Origin: Paraburkholderia sp. BCC1884
GTDB taxonomy: Bacteria > Pseudomonadota > Gammaproteobacteria > Burkholderiales > Burkholderiaceae
Direction of reading: 5' to 3'
NCBI RefSeq assembly: GCF_900996225.1
Contig: NZ_CAAJGL010000068.1
Location: 62,001 to 126,000, forward strand
DNA: 64,000 bases
Part shown: piece after piece, positions 1-8,519 of the stretch
How positions within the stretch are numbered: the stretch's first letter is position 1
Layout: every line of letters begins with the position of its first letter
Notes under the pieces: model-generated
What the model was told of the DNA's origin: nothing
The model's input: only the letters and a program-made list of their open reading frames with translations
Databases searched by the model: none
Made by a program: the position numbers and the translations under genes

Positions 1-547
1 GCATATCGAACAGCGTGCCGCCCTTGGTCGCGCCGACCAGCATGCCGCGCAACACGATCAGCATGGCCAGCGTGACGATGAACGCATTGAGCCGCAGCCG
101 CACGACTAAAAATCCGTTGATCAGTCCGATCACCGCGCCAACCGCGACGATGGCGAGCAAGCCCACCGCTGCGGGCCATTGCGTGCCGAAGCCCGCCGAC
201 GCCGCCGGCATCACCAGCATCGCGCCGACTGCGGGCGCAATGCCGACTGTCGACTCCAGCGACAAGTCGAACTTGCCGGTCAGCACGATCAGCGATTCTG
301 CAAGCACGACCAGGGCAAGCGCCGCCGACGCACCCAACACGCTGATCAGATTCGCCCGCGTCAGAAAGCTGGGGCTGACGAATGCGCCGATCACGAGCAA
401 CAGCGCGAGGGCCGGCAACAAAGCCAGTTCACGCAACCGCGCAAGTTCGGTGCGGGCGCGTTTGCCGCGCGTCAACGGCGCGGCGGCCTGCGCCTGGCTG
501 GAACCTTGCGCGGTGCTAAATGCCGGACTCGGCACACTATTCTTCAT
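1..547 (-). CDS. Sugar ABC transporter permease (RbsC family), 3' end cut by window
   Basis: Inner-membrane permease of a ribose/xylose-type importer. The reverse strand opens with ATG at 547 and stays open to the window edge, giving 182 codons: a charged N-terminal tail, then hydrophobic membrane segments separated by short loops, including SFLTRANLISVLG, the TGKFDLSLES element and GLINGFLVVRLRLNAFIVTLA, typical of the RbsC/BPD_transp_2 family. The family is usually about 320-340 residues, so roughly half is missing. Its start overlaps the ATPase stop by 11 bases, so translation is probably coupled. Together with the next two genes it forms a complete binding protein - ATPase - permease operon. 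Confidence 0.88.
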   Translation of the reverse strand, partial: MKNSVPSPAFSTAQGSSQAQAAAPLTRGKRARTELARLRELALLPALALLLVIGAFVSPSFLTRANLISVLGASAALALVVLAESLIVLTGKFDLSLESTVGIAPAVGAMLVMPAASAGFGTQWPAAVGLLAIVAVGAVIGLINGFLVVRLRLNAFIVTLAMLIVLRGMLVGATKGGTLFDM

Positions 548-2057
548 GGAGACTGACTCCTTCAACGGATGCGATCAGGTCGTGGTCCTGCCAACCCGCG
601 GGAAATTCGGCCGCGACACGGCCACGGAACATGACCAGCACACGGTCACAAGTGCGCAGATCGTCGAGTTCACCGGACACGACCAGCACGGCCTTGCCCT
701 CTTCGCGCACGCGATCCACGACGGAGAGCAAGGCCTCTTTCGATTTCACATCGACGCCCGCCGTGGGATCGATCAGCACGAGCACATCCGGATTGGTGGC
801 AAGCGCGCGCGCCATCACCACTTTCTGCTGATTGCCGCCCGACAGACCGGAGACGACATGCTCGGGACCTTGCGCGACGATGCCGAGCGCCTCGATCATC
901 TTCTGACCAAAGGCATTTTTCTTTGCGGGCGGCGCGATACCGAATTTGCCGAGTAGACGCGCGATCGTCATCGACGCGTTTTCCGCGATCGATTGAGTGA
1001 GCACCAGGCCTTCGTGATGCCGGTCCTTCGGTACGCAACCGATGCCGTGCGCGAGCGCGGCAGGCACATCGCCGGGCGGCAGGATCGCACCGTCTACGCT
1101 GATCGTGCCGCGTCTGGCCGCGCGCAAGCCGGCAATCGCTTCGGCCACGCTCGTGCGGCCGCTACTCGTCGCGCCGGTCAGTCCGACCACTTCGCCGCGC
1201 TTCACCGTGAACGACACGCCGTCGTAGTCGGCGCCGGCCAACTCGCTGACTTGCAACGCGATCGCCGTATCGGCGGGCAATGCGTCGCGCGCCGCCGCAT
1301 CGGCGACCGCGAGGCCGCCGCGTTCGCCGGTCATCGCTTCGATCAACTGCTCGCGCGGTAACGCGGACACCGGCGCGCTGACGATGTGCCGCGCGTCGCG
1401 CAACACGGTCACGGCCTGGCAAATCTCATACACCTCTTGCAAGTGATGCGAGATGAACAGGAAGGTCACGCCCTCGCGCTGCAATTCGGTGATACGCCGG
1501 AACAGACGTTTGATCTCGTCGCCGTCGAGCTGCGCGGTGGGTTCGTCGAGAATGATGAAACGCGCGCCGTAGGACAACGCCCGCGCGATTTCAACCAGCT
1601 GACGCGCTTCCACCGACAGATCGCCCGCGCGCGCATCTTCGCGCACATCGATCTTCCAGTGATCGAGCAACTCGCGCGCGTTGCGACGCATCGCTTGCCA
1701 ATCGATCACGCCGCCACGCGACGGCTGCCGGTTGATGAACAGATTCTCCGCGACGCTGAGGTCGCGGATGATCGTCGAATGCTGATAGACGCACGCGACG
1801 CGCTCGCGCCACGCGTCGCGATCCGCGATCGACGGCGCGGCCGCGCCGCTGAAACGCACCTCGCCGGTGTCGGGCTTGCGCAGGCCGGTCAGGATCGACA
1901 CCAGCGTCGATTTGCCCGCGCCGTTGCGTCCGACGAGCGCATGCGACTCGCCGGGCATCACGCGAAGGCTCACGTCTTTCAGCGCGGCCGTCGAGCCGTA
2001 GCGTTTGGTGATATCGAACGCTTCGACTACCGGCACGGAGGGCGTCGGCTCGCTCAT
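537..2057 (-). CDS. Sugar ABC transporter ATP-binding protein (RbsA/MglA type)
   Basis: A 506-residue protein with two fused nucleotide-binding domains, which powers the importer at the cytoplasmic face. Domain 1 has Walker A GRNGAGKST near residue 43 and Walker B FIILDEPTAQLDGDE. Domain 2 starts after about residue 255; its P-loop is degenerate (GATSSGRTS), but it keeps the signature LSGGNQQKVVMARAL, and the Walker B reads LVLIDPTAGVD with Asp where the catalytic Glu normally lies. A weakened second site is usual in this family. The start codon shares an ATGA overlap with the binding-protein stop. The exact sugar cannot be read from the sequence. Confidence 0.93.
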   Translation of the reverse strand: MSEPTPSVPVVEAFDITKRYGSTAALKDVSLRVMPGESHALVGRNGAGKSTLVSILTGLRKPDTGEVRFSGAAAPSIADRDAWRERVACVYQHSTIIRDLSVAENLFINRQPSRGGVIDWQAMRRNARELLDHWKIDVREDARAGDLSVEARQLVEIARALSYGARFIILDEPTAQLDGDEIKRLFRRITELQREGVTFLFISHHLQEVYEICQAVTVLRDARHIVSAPVSALPREQLIEAMTGERGGLAVADAAARDALPADTAIALQVSELAGADYDGVSFTVKRGEVVGLTGATSSGRTSVAEAIAGLRAARRGTISVDGAILPPGDVPAALAHGIGCVPKDRHHEGLVLTQSIAENASMTIARLLGKFGIAPPAKKNAFGQKMIEALGIVAQGPEHVVSGLSGGNQQKVVMARALATNPDVLVLIDPTAGVDVKSKEALLSVVDRVREEGKAVLVVSGELDDLRTCDRVLVMFRGRVAAEFPAGWQDHDLIASVEGVSLHEE

Positions 2058-3103
2058 TTGACCGTGTTACCCCAGAGGGCTTTGTCGTCGACGTTCGCCT
2101 TGGTCACGAGCGGTGCCGGCAACTGGTCTTCGAGCACGCCCGGCGACAGCTGGATGATGTTGCTGCCGTGATCGGTCGGACCCGGCTTGAAGGTCTGCCC
2201 GGCCAGCGCCGCCTTGATGTAGTAGAGGCCATATTTCGCGTACGAATCGGCGGGCTGAGAGACCGTCGCGTCGATGTCGCCACGACGAATCGCTTCGAAT
2301 TCCTGCGGAATACCGTCATTGCTGACGATCACGACATGCTTCGGATTACCCGCTGGAAACAGCATCTGCTTACGACGCAGCGTTTGCAGCGTCGGCGACA
2401 GATAGACGCCGCCCGCCTGCATGTAGATGCCCTTCACGTCGGGGTTGGCGGTCAGCAGACTGTCGAGCGCGGTGGCCGCCACGTCGCCCTTCCAGGCCGC
2501 CGGAATTTCCAGCACCGTCACGCCGGGATAGCCCTTCATGCACGAACGGAACGCTTCCGAGCGGTCGCGCCCGTTCACCGATGCCAGATCGCCCATGATC
2601 TGCACGACCTTGCCCGACTTCACGTGATCGCCGATGTACTTGCACGCTTTCTCGCCATACGCATGATTGTCGGCGCGCACCACCATCGCGACCTTGCCTT
2701 GGGTCGGCGCGACGTCGACGGCCACCACGGGCACGTTCTTCGCCGCTGCGGCATCGAGCGCGCGGCTGATTGCCGCCGAATCCAGCGGGCCGACCACGAT
2801 GCCCTTCGCGCCGAGATTCAGCAGGTTGTTCATGTCGGTGATCTGCTGAACCGGGTCGCCGTTCGAATTGACGGGGGCGAGGATATCGAGGTTCGAGTCC
2901 TTCGCGTATTTGGGGAGGTAGTTGTTGTACGACTGCCAGAACGGCGAGGTGAGAAGCGGCAGATCGAGGCCGATCTTGCCGGTATCGGCGGCTTGCGCTG
3001 CGCTGCTGAGGCCAAGCCCGGCGATGCACGCCGCAGCCGCGACGGTGGTCAGCGAACTGCGGAACGAACGGCGAGCCGCAAGCGGCCCTTTCGCGAACGA
3101 CAT
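2054..3103 (-). CDS. Periplasmic sugar-binding protein of ABC importer
   Basis: 349 residues of the Peripla_BP_4 (RbsB-like) family. The N-terminus has a basic stretch, a hydrophobic core and an AQA-AD cleavage region near residue 38, so it is exported. The mature part has the family's opening (IGLDLPLLTSPFWQSY), the NSNGDPVQQITDMNNLL helix, GAKGIVVGPLDSAAI, and the VNGRDRSEAF ligand-loop region. It is the first gene of the operon and faces the IclR-type regulator across a 300-base intergenic region, so that regulator is the natural candidate to control it. Pentose or hexose binding is inferred; no ligand is assigned. Confidence 0.9.
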   Translation of the reverse strand: MSFAKGPLAARRSFRSSLTTVAAAACIAGLGLSSAAQAADTGKIGLDLPLLTSPFWQSYNNYLPKYAKDSNLDILAPVNSNGDPVQQITDMNNLLNLGAKGIVVGPLDSAAISRALDAAAAKNVPVVAVDVAPTQGKVAMVVRADNHAYGEKACKYIGDHVKSGKVVQIMGDLASVNGRDRSEAFRSCMKGYPGVTVLEIPAAWKGDVAATALDSLLTANPDVKGIYMQAGGVYLSPTLQTLRRKQMLFPAGNPKHVVIVSNDGIPQEFEAIRRGDIDATVSQPADSYAKYGLYYIKAALAGQTFKPGPTDHGSNIIQLSPGVLEDQLPAPLVTKANVDDKALWGNTVK

Positions 3104-3244
3104 GGTTGTCTCCTATGTCGGACCGGCATCAGCGCTTCAGCGCGTATGTCGGCCCTATGCGTTGTGGGAACAGCGTGAACCGGCATGGTTGCCGGCACTT
3201 CGTCCTGCGCTTTCTTATGAGTATTGGCGTGCGCTCATTCACCA

Positions 3245-3261
3245 ATGAACGTATTATTCAT
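3245..3261. promoter_or_regulatory. Dyad in sugar operon / iclR divergent region
   Basis: The sequence ATGAA-N7-TTCAT forms a dyad in the AT-richest part of the 300-base region between the binding-protein start (3103) and the regulator start (3404). It is a possible operator for the adjacent IclR protein. The dyad is short and only its location supports it. I could not place convincing -35/-10 boxes next to it. Confidence 0.25.
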
Positions 3262-3403
3262 ATACGGACTTTTCGAAGTCAAGGAATGTGCACTGCACCA
3301 TGCGTCCGTGTTTTCCCTGGACGTGCGTCCCGTCCACGAGAATCGCCACGCAATTACACTCACGCGCCAGATAATGAGAAGACCACACGGAGCCTCGCTG
3401 ACG

Positions 3404-4201
3404 ATGGACGCAGACGACAAAGACGACGCCGATCGATATCGCGCGCCGGCGCTCGACAAAGGCCTCGACATCCTCGAACTGCTAGCGGAGCAGAAGGACG
3501 GGCTCACGCGCGCCGAAATCACCAAGCTGCTGGGGCGCAACGCGAGTGAGATCTACCGGATGCTCGAACGGCTGGTCGCGCGTCAGTACGTGGTGCGCTC
3601 GGCGGCGGGCGACCGCTATTCGCTGAGTCTGAAGCTGTATGCGCTCGCGCATCGTCATCCGCCGATGAACCGGCTGATCTCAGAGGCGTTGCCGCTGATG
3701 CAACGCTTTGCCGATGCCGCCGAACAGTCGTGTCACCTCGTGGTGTACGACCGCGGCAATCTGCTGGTGATTGCGCAGGTGGATGGACCGGGCACGTGGG
3801 GCATGTCGGTGCGGCTTGGGTCGCGCGTCGGTCTGATCGATACCGGCTCGGGTCGCGTGATGCTTGCATTCCAGAGCATCGAGCAGCGTCACAACATGCT
3901 GGCCGAACACACCAAGGTGAAGGGCGAAGTCACGATCGATCGCGAGGCACTCGAAGCGGCTTGCGAGCGCATTCGCACGGCGGGTTTTTCGCAGAAGGAC
4001 AGCCAGCAAACTTTTGGTGTCACCGACGTGACGTTTCCGATTCAGGGGCCCGCCGGTCAGGCGATTGCTGCGCTCACGTGTCCGTATCTGCGACGAATCG
4101 ACGAATACGTCGCGCCGACGCTGGAAGCCGCGACCGCGCTGTTGCGCGAGACGGTGCAGGCGCTGTCGATGTTTCGCGAGGACACAGTCTGGACTGGCTG
4201 A
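3404..4201 (+). CDS. IclR family transcriptional regulator
   Basis: A 265-residue regulator with an N-terminal winged helix (ALDKGLDILELLAEQKDGLT, then EITKLLGRNASEIYRMLERL, about residues 12-55) and a C-terminal IclR effector domain. The latter includes SVRLGSRVGLIDTGSGRVMLA and the closing FPIQGPAGQAIAALTCPYL. The ATG at 3404 gives the family's usual length and has GGAG about 11 bases upstream; an in-frame ATG at 3374 would add ten residues without a clear ribosome site. It is divergent from the sugar ABC operon and probably controls it, sensing the sugar or a derivative. Confidence 0.9.
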   Translation: MDADDKDDADRYRAPALDKGLDILELLAEQKDGLTRAEITKLLGRNASEIYRMLERLVARQYVVRSAAGDRYSLSLKLYALAHRHPPMNRLISEALPLMQRFADAAEQSCHLVVYDRGNLLVIAQVDGPGTWGMSVRLGSRVGLIDTGSGRVMLAFQSIEQRHNMLAEHTKVKGEVTIDREALEAACERIRTAGFSQKDSQQTFGVTDVTFPIQGPAGQAIAALTCPYLRRIDEYVAPTLEAATALLRETVQALSMFREDTVWTG

Positions 4202-4221
4202 CTGGAGCGTGGCTTCGAACT

Positions 4222-4244
4222 GCGGCCAATGGAAAATCGGCCGC
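4222..4244 (+). other. Hairpin after the IclR gene
   Basis: GCGGCC and GGCCGC form a 6-bp stem around an 11-base loop, 21 bases after the IclR stop. No T-run follows, so a rho-independent terminator is not supported. It may protect the mRNA end or be chance. Confidence 0.25.
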
Positions 4245-4322
4245 TCTCGCACATGGTTTAGAATGGCGACCCTTTCAAATTTAAGCCGCGTGGGGTCACC
4301 CATGCGCGCGCATCGATAAGCA

Positions 4323-4868
4323 ATGGCGAAACTTCTGACCGATTCCGAATTCCAGCGTTTTTCCGAACTCCAGCAGAAGCAGTCGAGCTTCACGATCACG
4401 CCTGAAGAAGCCGACGAACTGCGCGACATCGTCGCTCACGCGCAAAAGCGCCGTGACGACCGCGCCGCGGCGATGCAGAGCATCGAATCCTTCATCCAGC
4501 AATTCGACATCAGCCCGGACGAGCTGTTCTCGCCGGAGCAGATCGGCGACGCGGCGCGTACTTTCGGCCTGATCCCGGCCGCCAAGAAAGAGCGCGTGTT
4601 GCCGCCGTCGTTCACGTTCAACGGCAAGCCGTATCAGTGGACGAGCCGTGCGCTGCCGGACGATATCCGCGTGCCGTTGTTCGATGCGTTCAAGGCGGGT
4701 GAGTCGGTGAAATCGTTTATCGCAACGCCGAAGGACGCGATTCGTTGCGCGGTGACGATTGCGCGGCTGGAGCGCGAGACGGGTGCGGTGTATGCGGAGG
4801 CGTGGCTGGAAGAGTTGGCGGTGACGCGTGCGCAGGTTGATGAGGCGGTGGCGAAGCTGGCGGCTTAG
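4323..4868 (+). CDS. Conserved hypothetical protein, 181 aa
   Basis: A cytoplasmic-looking protein rich in charged residues, with no signal peptide or membrane segment. The first half is predicted helical and acidic/basic mixed (EEADELRDIVAHAQKRRDDR). The middle carries a distinctive FTFNGKPYQWTSRALPDD element, and the C-terminal half is helical with one Cys (IRCAVTIARLERETG). I do not recognise the family. Codon use and GC match the neighbours, which argues for a real gene. It is convergent with the acetyltransferase and the two stop codons overlap by four bases. Confidence 0.75.
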   Translation: MAKLLTDSEFQRFSELQQKQSSFTITPEEADELRDIVAHAQKRRDDRAAAMQSIESFIQQFDISPDELFSPEQIGDAARTFGLIPAAKKERVLPPSFTFNGKPYQWTSRALPDDIRVPLFDAFKAGESVKSFIATPKDAIRCAVTIARLERETGAVYAEAWLEELAVTRAQVDEAVAKLAA

Positions 4869-7285
4869 GGTCGCGCCGGTTCATCCAACGCCATCCTGAA
4901 CCCAACCACCCCCGGGTCCTCGGTCCGCGTAATCGTGAACCCGCAGGACCTGGCGAGCGCGATCATCGGTCCGTTCTCCCGCAACGCCTCGCCGACCAGC
5001 CAATGGGTGCCGCGCGCCCGCGCATACTTGACGATCCGGTCCATCAGCAACTGGCCGAGGCGCCGGCCTTTCTGGTCCGAGCGCACCGCGACCGCGAATT
5101 CAGCGGTTTCGTTGTCGGGATCGGCCACCGCCCGCACCACCCCCAGCGTGCGCGTGAAACCCTCTTCGCTTCGCACGGTGGCAATCAACGCCATTTCGCG
5201 GTCGTAGTCGATCTGCGTCATGCGCGCGAGCTGCGAATGGTCGAAGCTGCCCACTGCACCAAAAAACCTCAAACGCAAATCTTCAGGCGTCATGGCTTCG
5301 ACGAAGTCATGATGCGCCGCTTCGTCTTCCGGACGAATCGGCCGCACGGTCACGCGCAGGCCTTGCCAATCAAGTGTCTCCTCGAAACGTCGCGGATAAG
5401 GCACGATCGCAAGCCGGCTACGCGTCGCGGCAATGCTCAGCGTGGGATCGATCACCGCCACGCGCTCGCGGAATATGCGCAGCGTCAGCGTCAGTCCGAC
5501 GATTTCCTTGACGTCGCACACCGCTTGCGAAAGCGCCGTAAGCGCGGCCAAAGCAGGCTCCGGCGAAATCAGCTGCGCGTAACGCGAGCGCGTGACGAGA
5601 TCGCGCGCGAGCGTCGGATTGAGCGGCGGCAGACCGTAGACCTGCACGGGATCGGACAGGCCATCGGCCGCTGGCGCAGTGAAACGGAAAACCGGGCCGA
5701 AGTTGTCGTCGTCATGTAGCGTCACGGCGATGTCCACCACAGGCGTGGCCGAAGATCCCGAGTCGCTTTCCAGGCAATCGGATTGCGCTGTCGCTTGCGA
5801 TGCCGCTTCGCCCGTCTGCCTCTCAACTTCGAGCCCGAAGCGCTCCAGAAAATGCTTCGCCGCGTCGCCGGCCAATTCGTGCTCACCAGCCGCCAGCGCC
5901 GCGCGTGCTTGTGCCTGCGCGGCGTCGATCGCTTCAGGAATCTGCTCCGGCAAGCCCTCTGGCGTCTGCATCAACAATTCACGTCCCATCCGGTAATCGA
6001 CCAGACGGGCGAACGCGCGCGCAAGCCGCTGCGGTGTCGTATGTACCGGAATGCCTTGCGCGTGCAGCGCGTCGCGCGTGGCCGCATCCACGCCGCCAAA
6101 GAAACACGCCAGCAAACCCCGATACGCGAAGCGCTGGTTCTCGATCAGTGCCTGCGCGACCTCGCCGACTGGCGCGCCATGTGTCGACGCATGCACCACG
6201 AAGGCGGTGCCGGTGCTGCGATGCTCCGCGAGCAGTTTGAGCGCCGTGCCGAAATGCTCCGGACGAGCGTCGTCGCCGAGTTGCAGCGGATTGCCGCCGA
6301 CCGCATGCGGCAGCGCTTGCCGCAACGCGTCCGAGGCTGCGTCGGGCCATGGCGCGAGCGTATCGCCCGCGGCAGCGAACGCGTCGCAGGCAAGCGTGGC
6401 CAGGCCGCGGTCGCTCGTGATCAGCGTGGCCGTGGCGCCGGCCGCGACGCGGCCGACGCCGAGCGTTTCGATTTCGTCGAGCAGGTCGTCGAGCGCGTCG
6501 ACACGCACCATGCCCGCGCGGCGAAAGGCGGCGGTGTAGAGCGCATCGGCGGGATCGGCGCGGCCCGAGCGCAGCGCAAGCACCGGCTTGTTGCGCGCCG
6601 CCGCCCGCGCGGCCGACATGAATTTGCGCGCCGCCCGCACCGTGTCCAGTTCGAGCAGGATGGCGCGCGTGCCGGGGTCGCTCGCCAGATAATCGAGCAC
6701 GTCGCCGGCGTCGACGTCGGCTTCGCCACCGAGCGCCACCGCGTGCGAGAAGCCGAGACCACGTGCATGCGCCCAGCCGAGCACGGCGTTGGTCAATGCA
6801 TTCGACTGCGACACCCACGCGACACCGCCCGCCTTGACCGTGCACGACGGCGCGCCCAATTGCGCGCGCAAGGCCGGCGAGACCACGCCGAGGCTGCCCG
6901 GGCCGACGATGCGCAGCAGATGCGGCCGCGCCGCCGAGAGCGCGTGACGCATCGCCAGCCGGTCGTCGTCGCTGCGTACCTCGCCGACGATAATCGCCGC
7001 CCGCGTGCCCAACCCGCCGAGCTTGTGGATGATGCCGGGCCACGTGTCCGGCGGCGTGCAGATCACGGCGACAGTCGGCGCTTGCGGCAAATCGCCCGGA
7101 TCGCCGATCACGGCATGGCCGCCGAGCGTTTCGTATTTCGGATTGACGGGCCACAGCGGGCCTTCGAAACCGCCTTCCAGCACGCGCGCCCACACCATCG
7201 CACCGGTGCTGCCCGGCCGCTCGGAAGCGCCGATCACGGCGACGGATTTGGGTCGAAACAACGCATCGAGATTGCGAACGGTCAC
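4865..7285 (-). CDS. Pat-like protein acetyltransferase (acyl-CoA synthetase-like domains + GNAT)
   Basis: 806 residues. A CoA-binding Rossmann domain comes first (LFRPKSVAVIGASERPGSTG, residues 9-28), followed by succinyl-CoA-ligase-like domains. A degraded ATP-grasp-like region (about 460-640) carries a low-complexity Ser/Gln/Asp insert, and a GNAT domain is at the C-terminus (about 650-806; VTVRPIRPEDEAAHHDFVEA, then AVAVRSDQKGRRLGQLLMDR for acetyl-CoA binding). This is the layout of Salmonella Pat/E. coli YfiQ, which acetylates lysines, classically inactivating acetyl-CoA synthetase. The SHTGALAG loop that carries the phosphorylated His of ADP-forming acyl-CoA synthetases is absent near residue 245: SGRADPADALY runs directly on. 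Ligase activity is therefore unlikely and acetyl transfer is the expected function. Confidence 0.85.
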   Translation of the reverse strand: MTVRNLDALFRPKSVAVIGASERPGSTGAMVWARVLEGGFEGPLWPVNPKYETLGGHAVIGDPGDLPQAPTVAVICTPPDTWPGIIHKLGGLGTRAAIIVGEVRSDDDRLAMRHALSAARPHLLRIVGPGSLGVVSPALRAQLGAPSCTVKAGGVAWVSQSNALTNAVLGWAHARGLGFSHAVALGGEADVDAGDVLDYLASDPGTRAILLELDTVRAARKFMSAARAAARNKPVLALRSGRADPADALYTAAFRRAGMVRVDALDDLLDEIETLGVGRVAAGATATLITSDRGLATLACDAFAAAGDTLAPWPDAASDALRQALPHAVGGNPLQLGDDARPEHFGTALKLLAEHRSTGTAFVVHASTHGAPVGEVAQALIENQRFAYRGLLACFFGGVDAATRDALHAQGIPVHTTPQRLARAFARLVDYRMGRELLMQTPEGLPEQIPEAIDAAQAQARAALAAGEHELAGDAAKHFLERFGLEVERQTGEAASQATAQSDCLESDSGSSATPVVDIAVTLHDDDNFGPVFRFTAPAADGLSDPVQVYGLPPLNPTLARDLVTRSRYAQLISPEPALAALTALSQAVCDVKEIVGLTLTLRIFRERVAVIDPTLSIAATRSRLAIVPYPRRFEETLDWQGLRVTVRPIRPEDEAAHHDFVEAMTPEDLRLRFFGAVGSFDHSQLARMTQIDYDREMALIATVRSEEGFTRTLGVVRAVADPDNETAEFAVAVRSDQKGRRLGQLLMDRIVKYARARGTHWLVGEALRENGPMIALARSCGFTITRTEDPGVVGFRMALDEPARP

Positions 7286-7541
7286 GGGCGCTCCGCGGAT
7301 GACTGGGACGCGCCGGCAAGAGGACGCGCATCTTCGTCAGGATAGGCGAACTCGGGCTGACGCGCGCCGGAGATTTCTTATCGAGACCAAGCAAAATGCC
7401 GGGCGCAAATGCGACAATCGAGGACCGCCGGAACGGCGGCCTGCCCTGAAAAATCGCTGGCTTGGAACGATCAAAATCTGCGCGTCGGAGACAACGCGCG
7501 GTCAGCGAGGCGGACGACTCAAAAAGTATAGAAGGTGATTT

Positions 7542-8411
7542 ATGCGGCGCCTGCCATCGCTGATTGCGTTGCGCTTCTTCGAAGAAACGGCTCGTCACAT
7601 GAGCTTCAATCGCGCGGCTACAGCGCTCTGCGTCACGCAAGGCGCGGTGAGCCGGCAGATCAAGCTGCTCGAGGAGTCGCTGGGCGCCAAATTATTCGAG
7701 CGGGATCACAAAGGCATTCGGCTTACGCAAGCCGGCTCGCAATTCCTGCCCTGCCTGTCCGAAGCCTTCGACACCATCGAGCGCGGCTTCCGTCAAATCA
7801 CGGCTGCCAAGGGACGGCGCCGCCTCGTGGTGTCCGTGCCGCCCACTTTTGCCACGCAATGGTTCTCCCCGCGACTCGGCTCGCTGGCAGTGGAATTGCC
7901 CGACGTCGAATTGTCGATCCGCACGGAGCCGAGCGGCGATTGCCATTGCACGATCCGCTTCGGGCGGCACGCGTTGCCGGAGGCCCATTCCGAATTGCTG
8001 ATGATGGAGCGTCACGTGCTGGTGGGCGCACCTCGTCTGCTGGGTGAATCGCTCGATACGCTGCTCGACCGGATGCCTGCGCTGCATGTGCTGCACAACG
8101 ACGCACGCCTGGAACTCTGGCCGAACTGGCTGGCCAAGGCGAATCTGCCCGCGCGTTACGCCGATAACGGCATCGAGTTCTCGACGCTCGAGCAGGCGAT
8201 TCGCGCGGCGGGCAAAGGCGCGGGTCTCGCGATCGTCGATCGCAACATGATCGTCGACGAGTTGGTGGACGGGAAGCTCGCACAGTTCTCCGATATCGAA
8301 GTGATCGGGCCGTTCGGCTACTGGCTGGACATGGCGCCGCGTCATGCCGCGCTGGAGCACGTCCAGGCGTTTGGGGCCTGGATGCGGGAAGAGGTGTTGA
8401 AGATGACATGA
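7542..8411 (+). CDS. LysR family regulator, GcvA-like
   Basis: 289 residues. The N-terminal winged helix (LRFFEETARHMSFNRAATAL, then TQGAVSRQIKLLEESLGAKLF, residues 8-50) is the GcvA/AmpR-type LysR head. The effector domain contains SVPPTFATQWFSPRLG and a C-terminal YWLDMAPRHAALEHVQAF. AAGGTGA lies six bases before the ATG. It is divergent from the Pat-like gene across 256 bases, but GcvA-type regulators often act elsewhere, so its target is open. A shared terminator separates it from prfC. Confidence 0.9.
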   Translation: MRRLPSLIALRFFEETARHMSFNRAATALCVTQGAVSRQIKLLEESLGAKLFERDHKGIRLTQAGSQFLPCLSEAFDTIERGFRQITAAKGRRRLVVSVPPTFATQWFSPRLGSLAVELPDVELSIRTEPSGDCHCTIRFGRHALPEAHSELLMMERHVLVGAPRLLGESLDTLLDRMPALHVLHNDARLELWPNWLAKANLPARYADNGIEFSTLEQAIRAAGKGAGLAIVDRNMIVDELVDGKLAQFSDIEVIGPFGYWLDMAPRHAALEHVQAFGAWMREEVLKMT

Positions 8412-8471
8412 AAGCGCCTGCGCCGTATGCGTGGCATTGGCGTGGCTTGGCGTGGCAAACGTGCGGACGAA

Positions 8472-8503
8472 AAAAAACCGCGCCATGAAAGGCGCGGTTT
8501 TTT
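8472..8503. terminator. Bidirectional rho-independent terminator between lysR and prfC
   Basis: AAAAAA-CCGCGCC, a six-base loop, then GGCGCGG-TTTTTT. The 7-bp GC stem is flanked by A and T runs, so it works for the LysR gene on the plus strand and for prfC on the minus strand, whose stop lies at 8520. Confidence 0.93.
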
Positions 8504-8519
8504 GCTGGACCGACCGACG

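Noticed and set aside
5783..7345. 520-codon plus-strand frame across the acetyltransferase gene
   Set aside because: Antisense shadow rich in Arg and Ala, no ribosome site; the minus-strand gene has full domain content.
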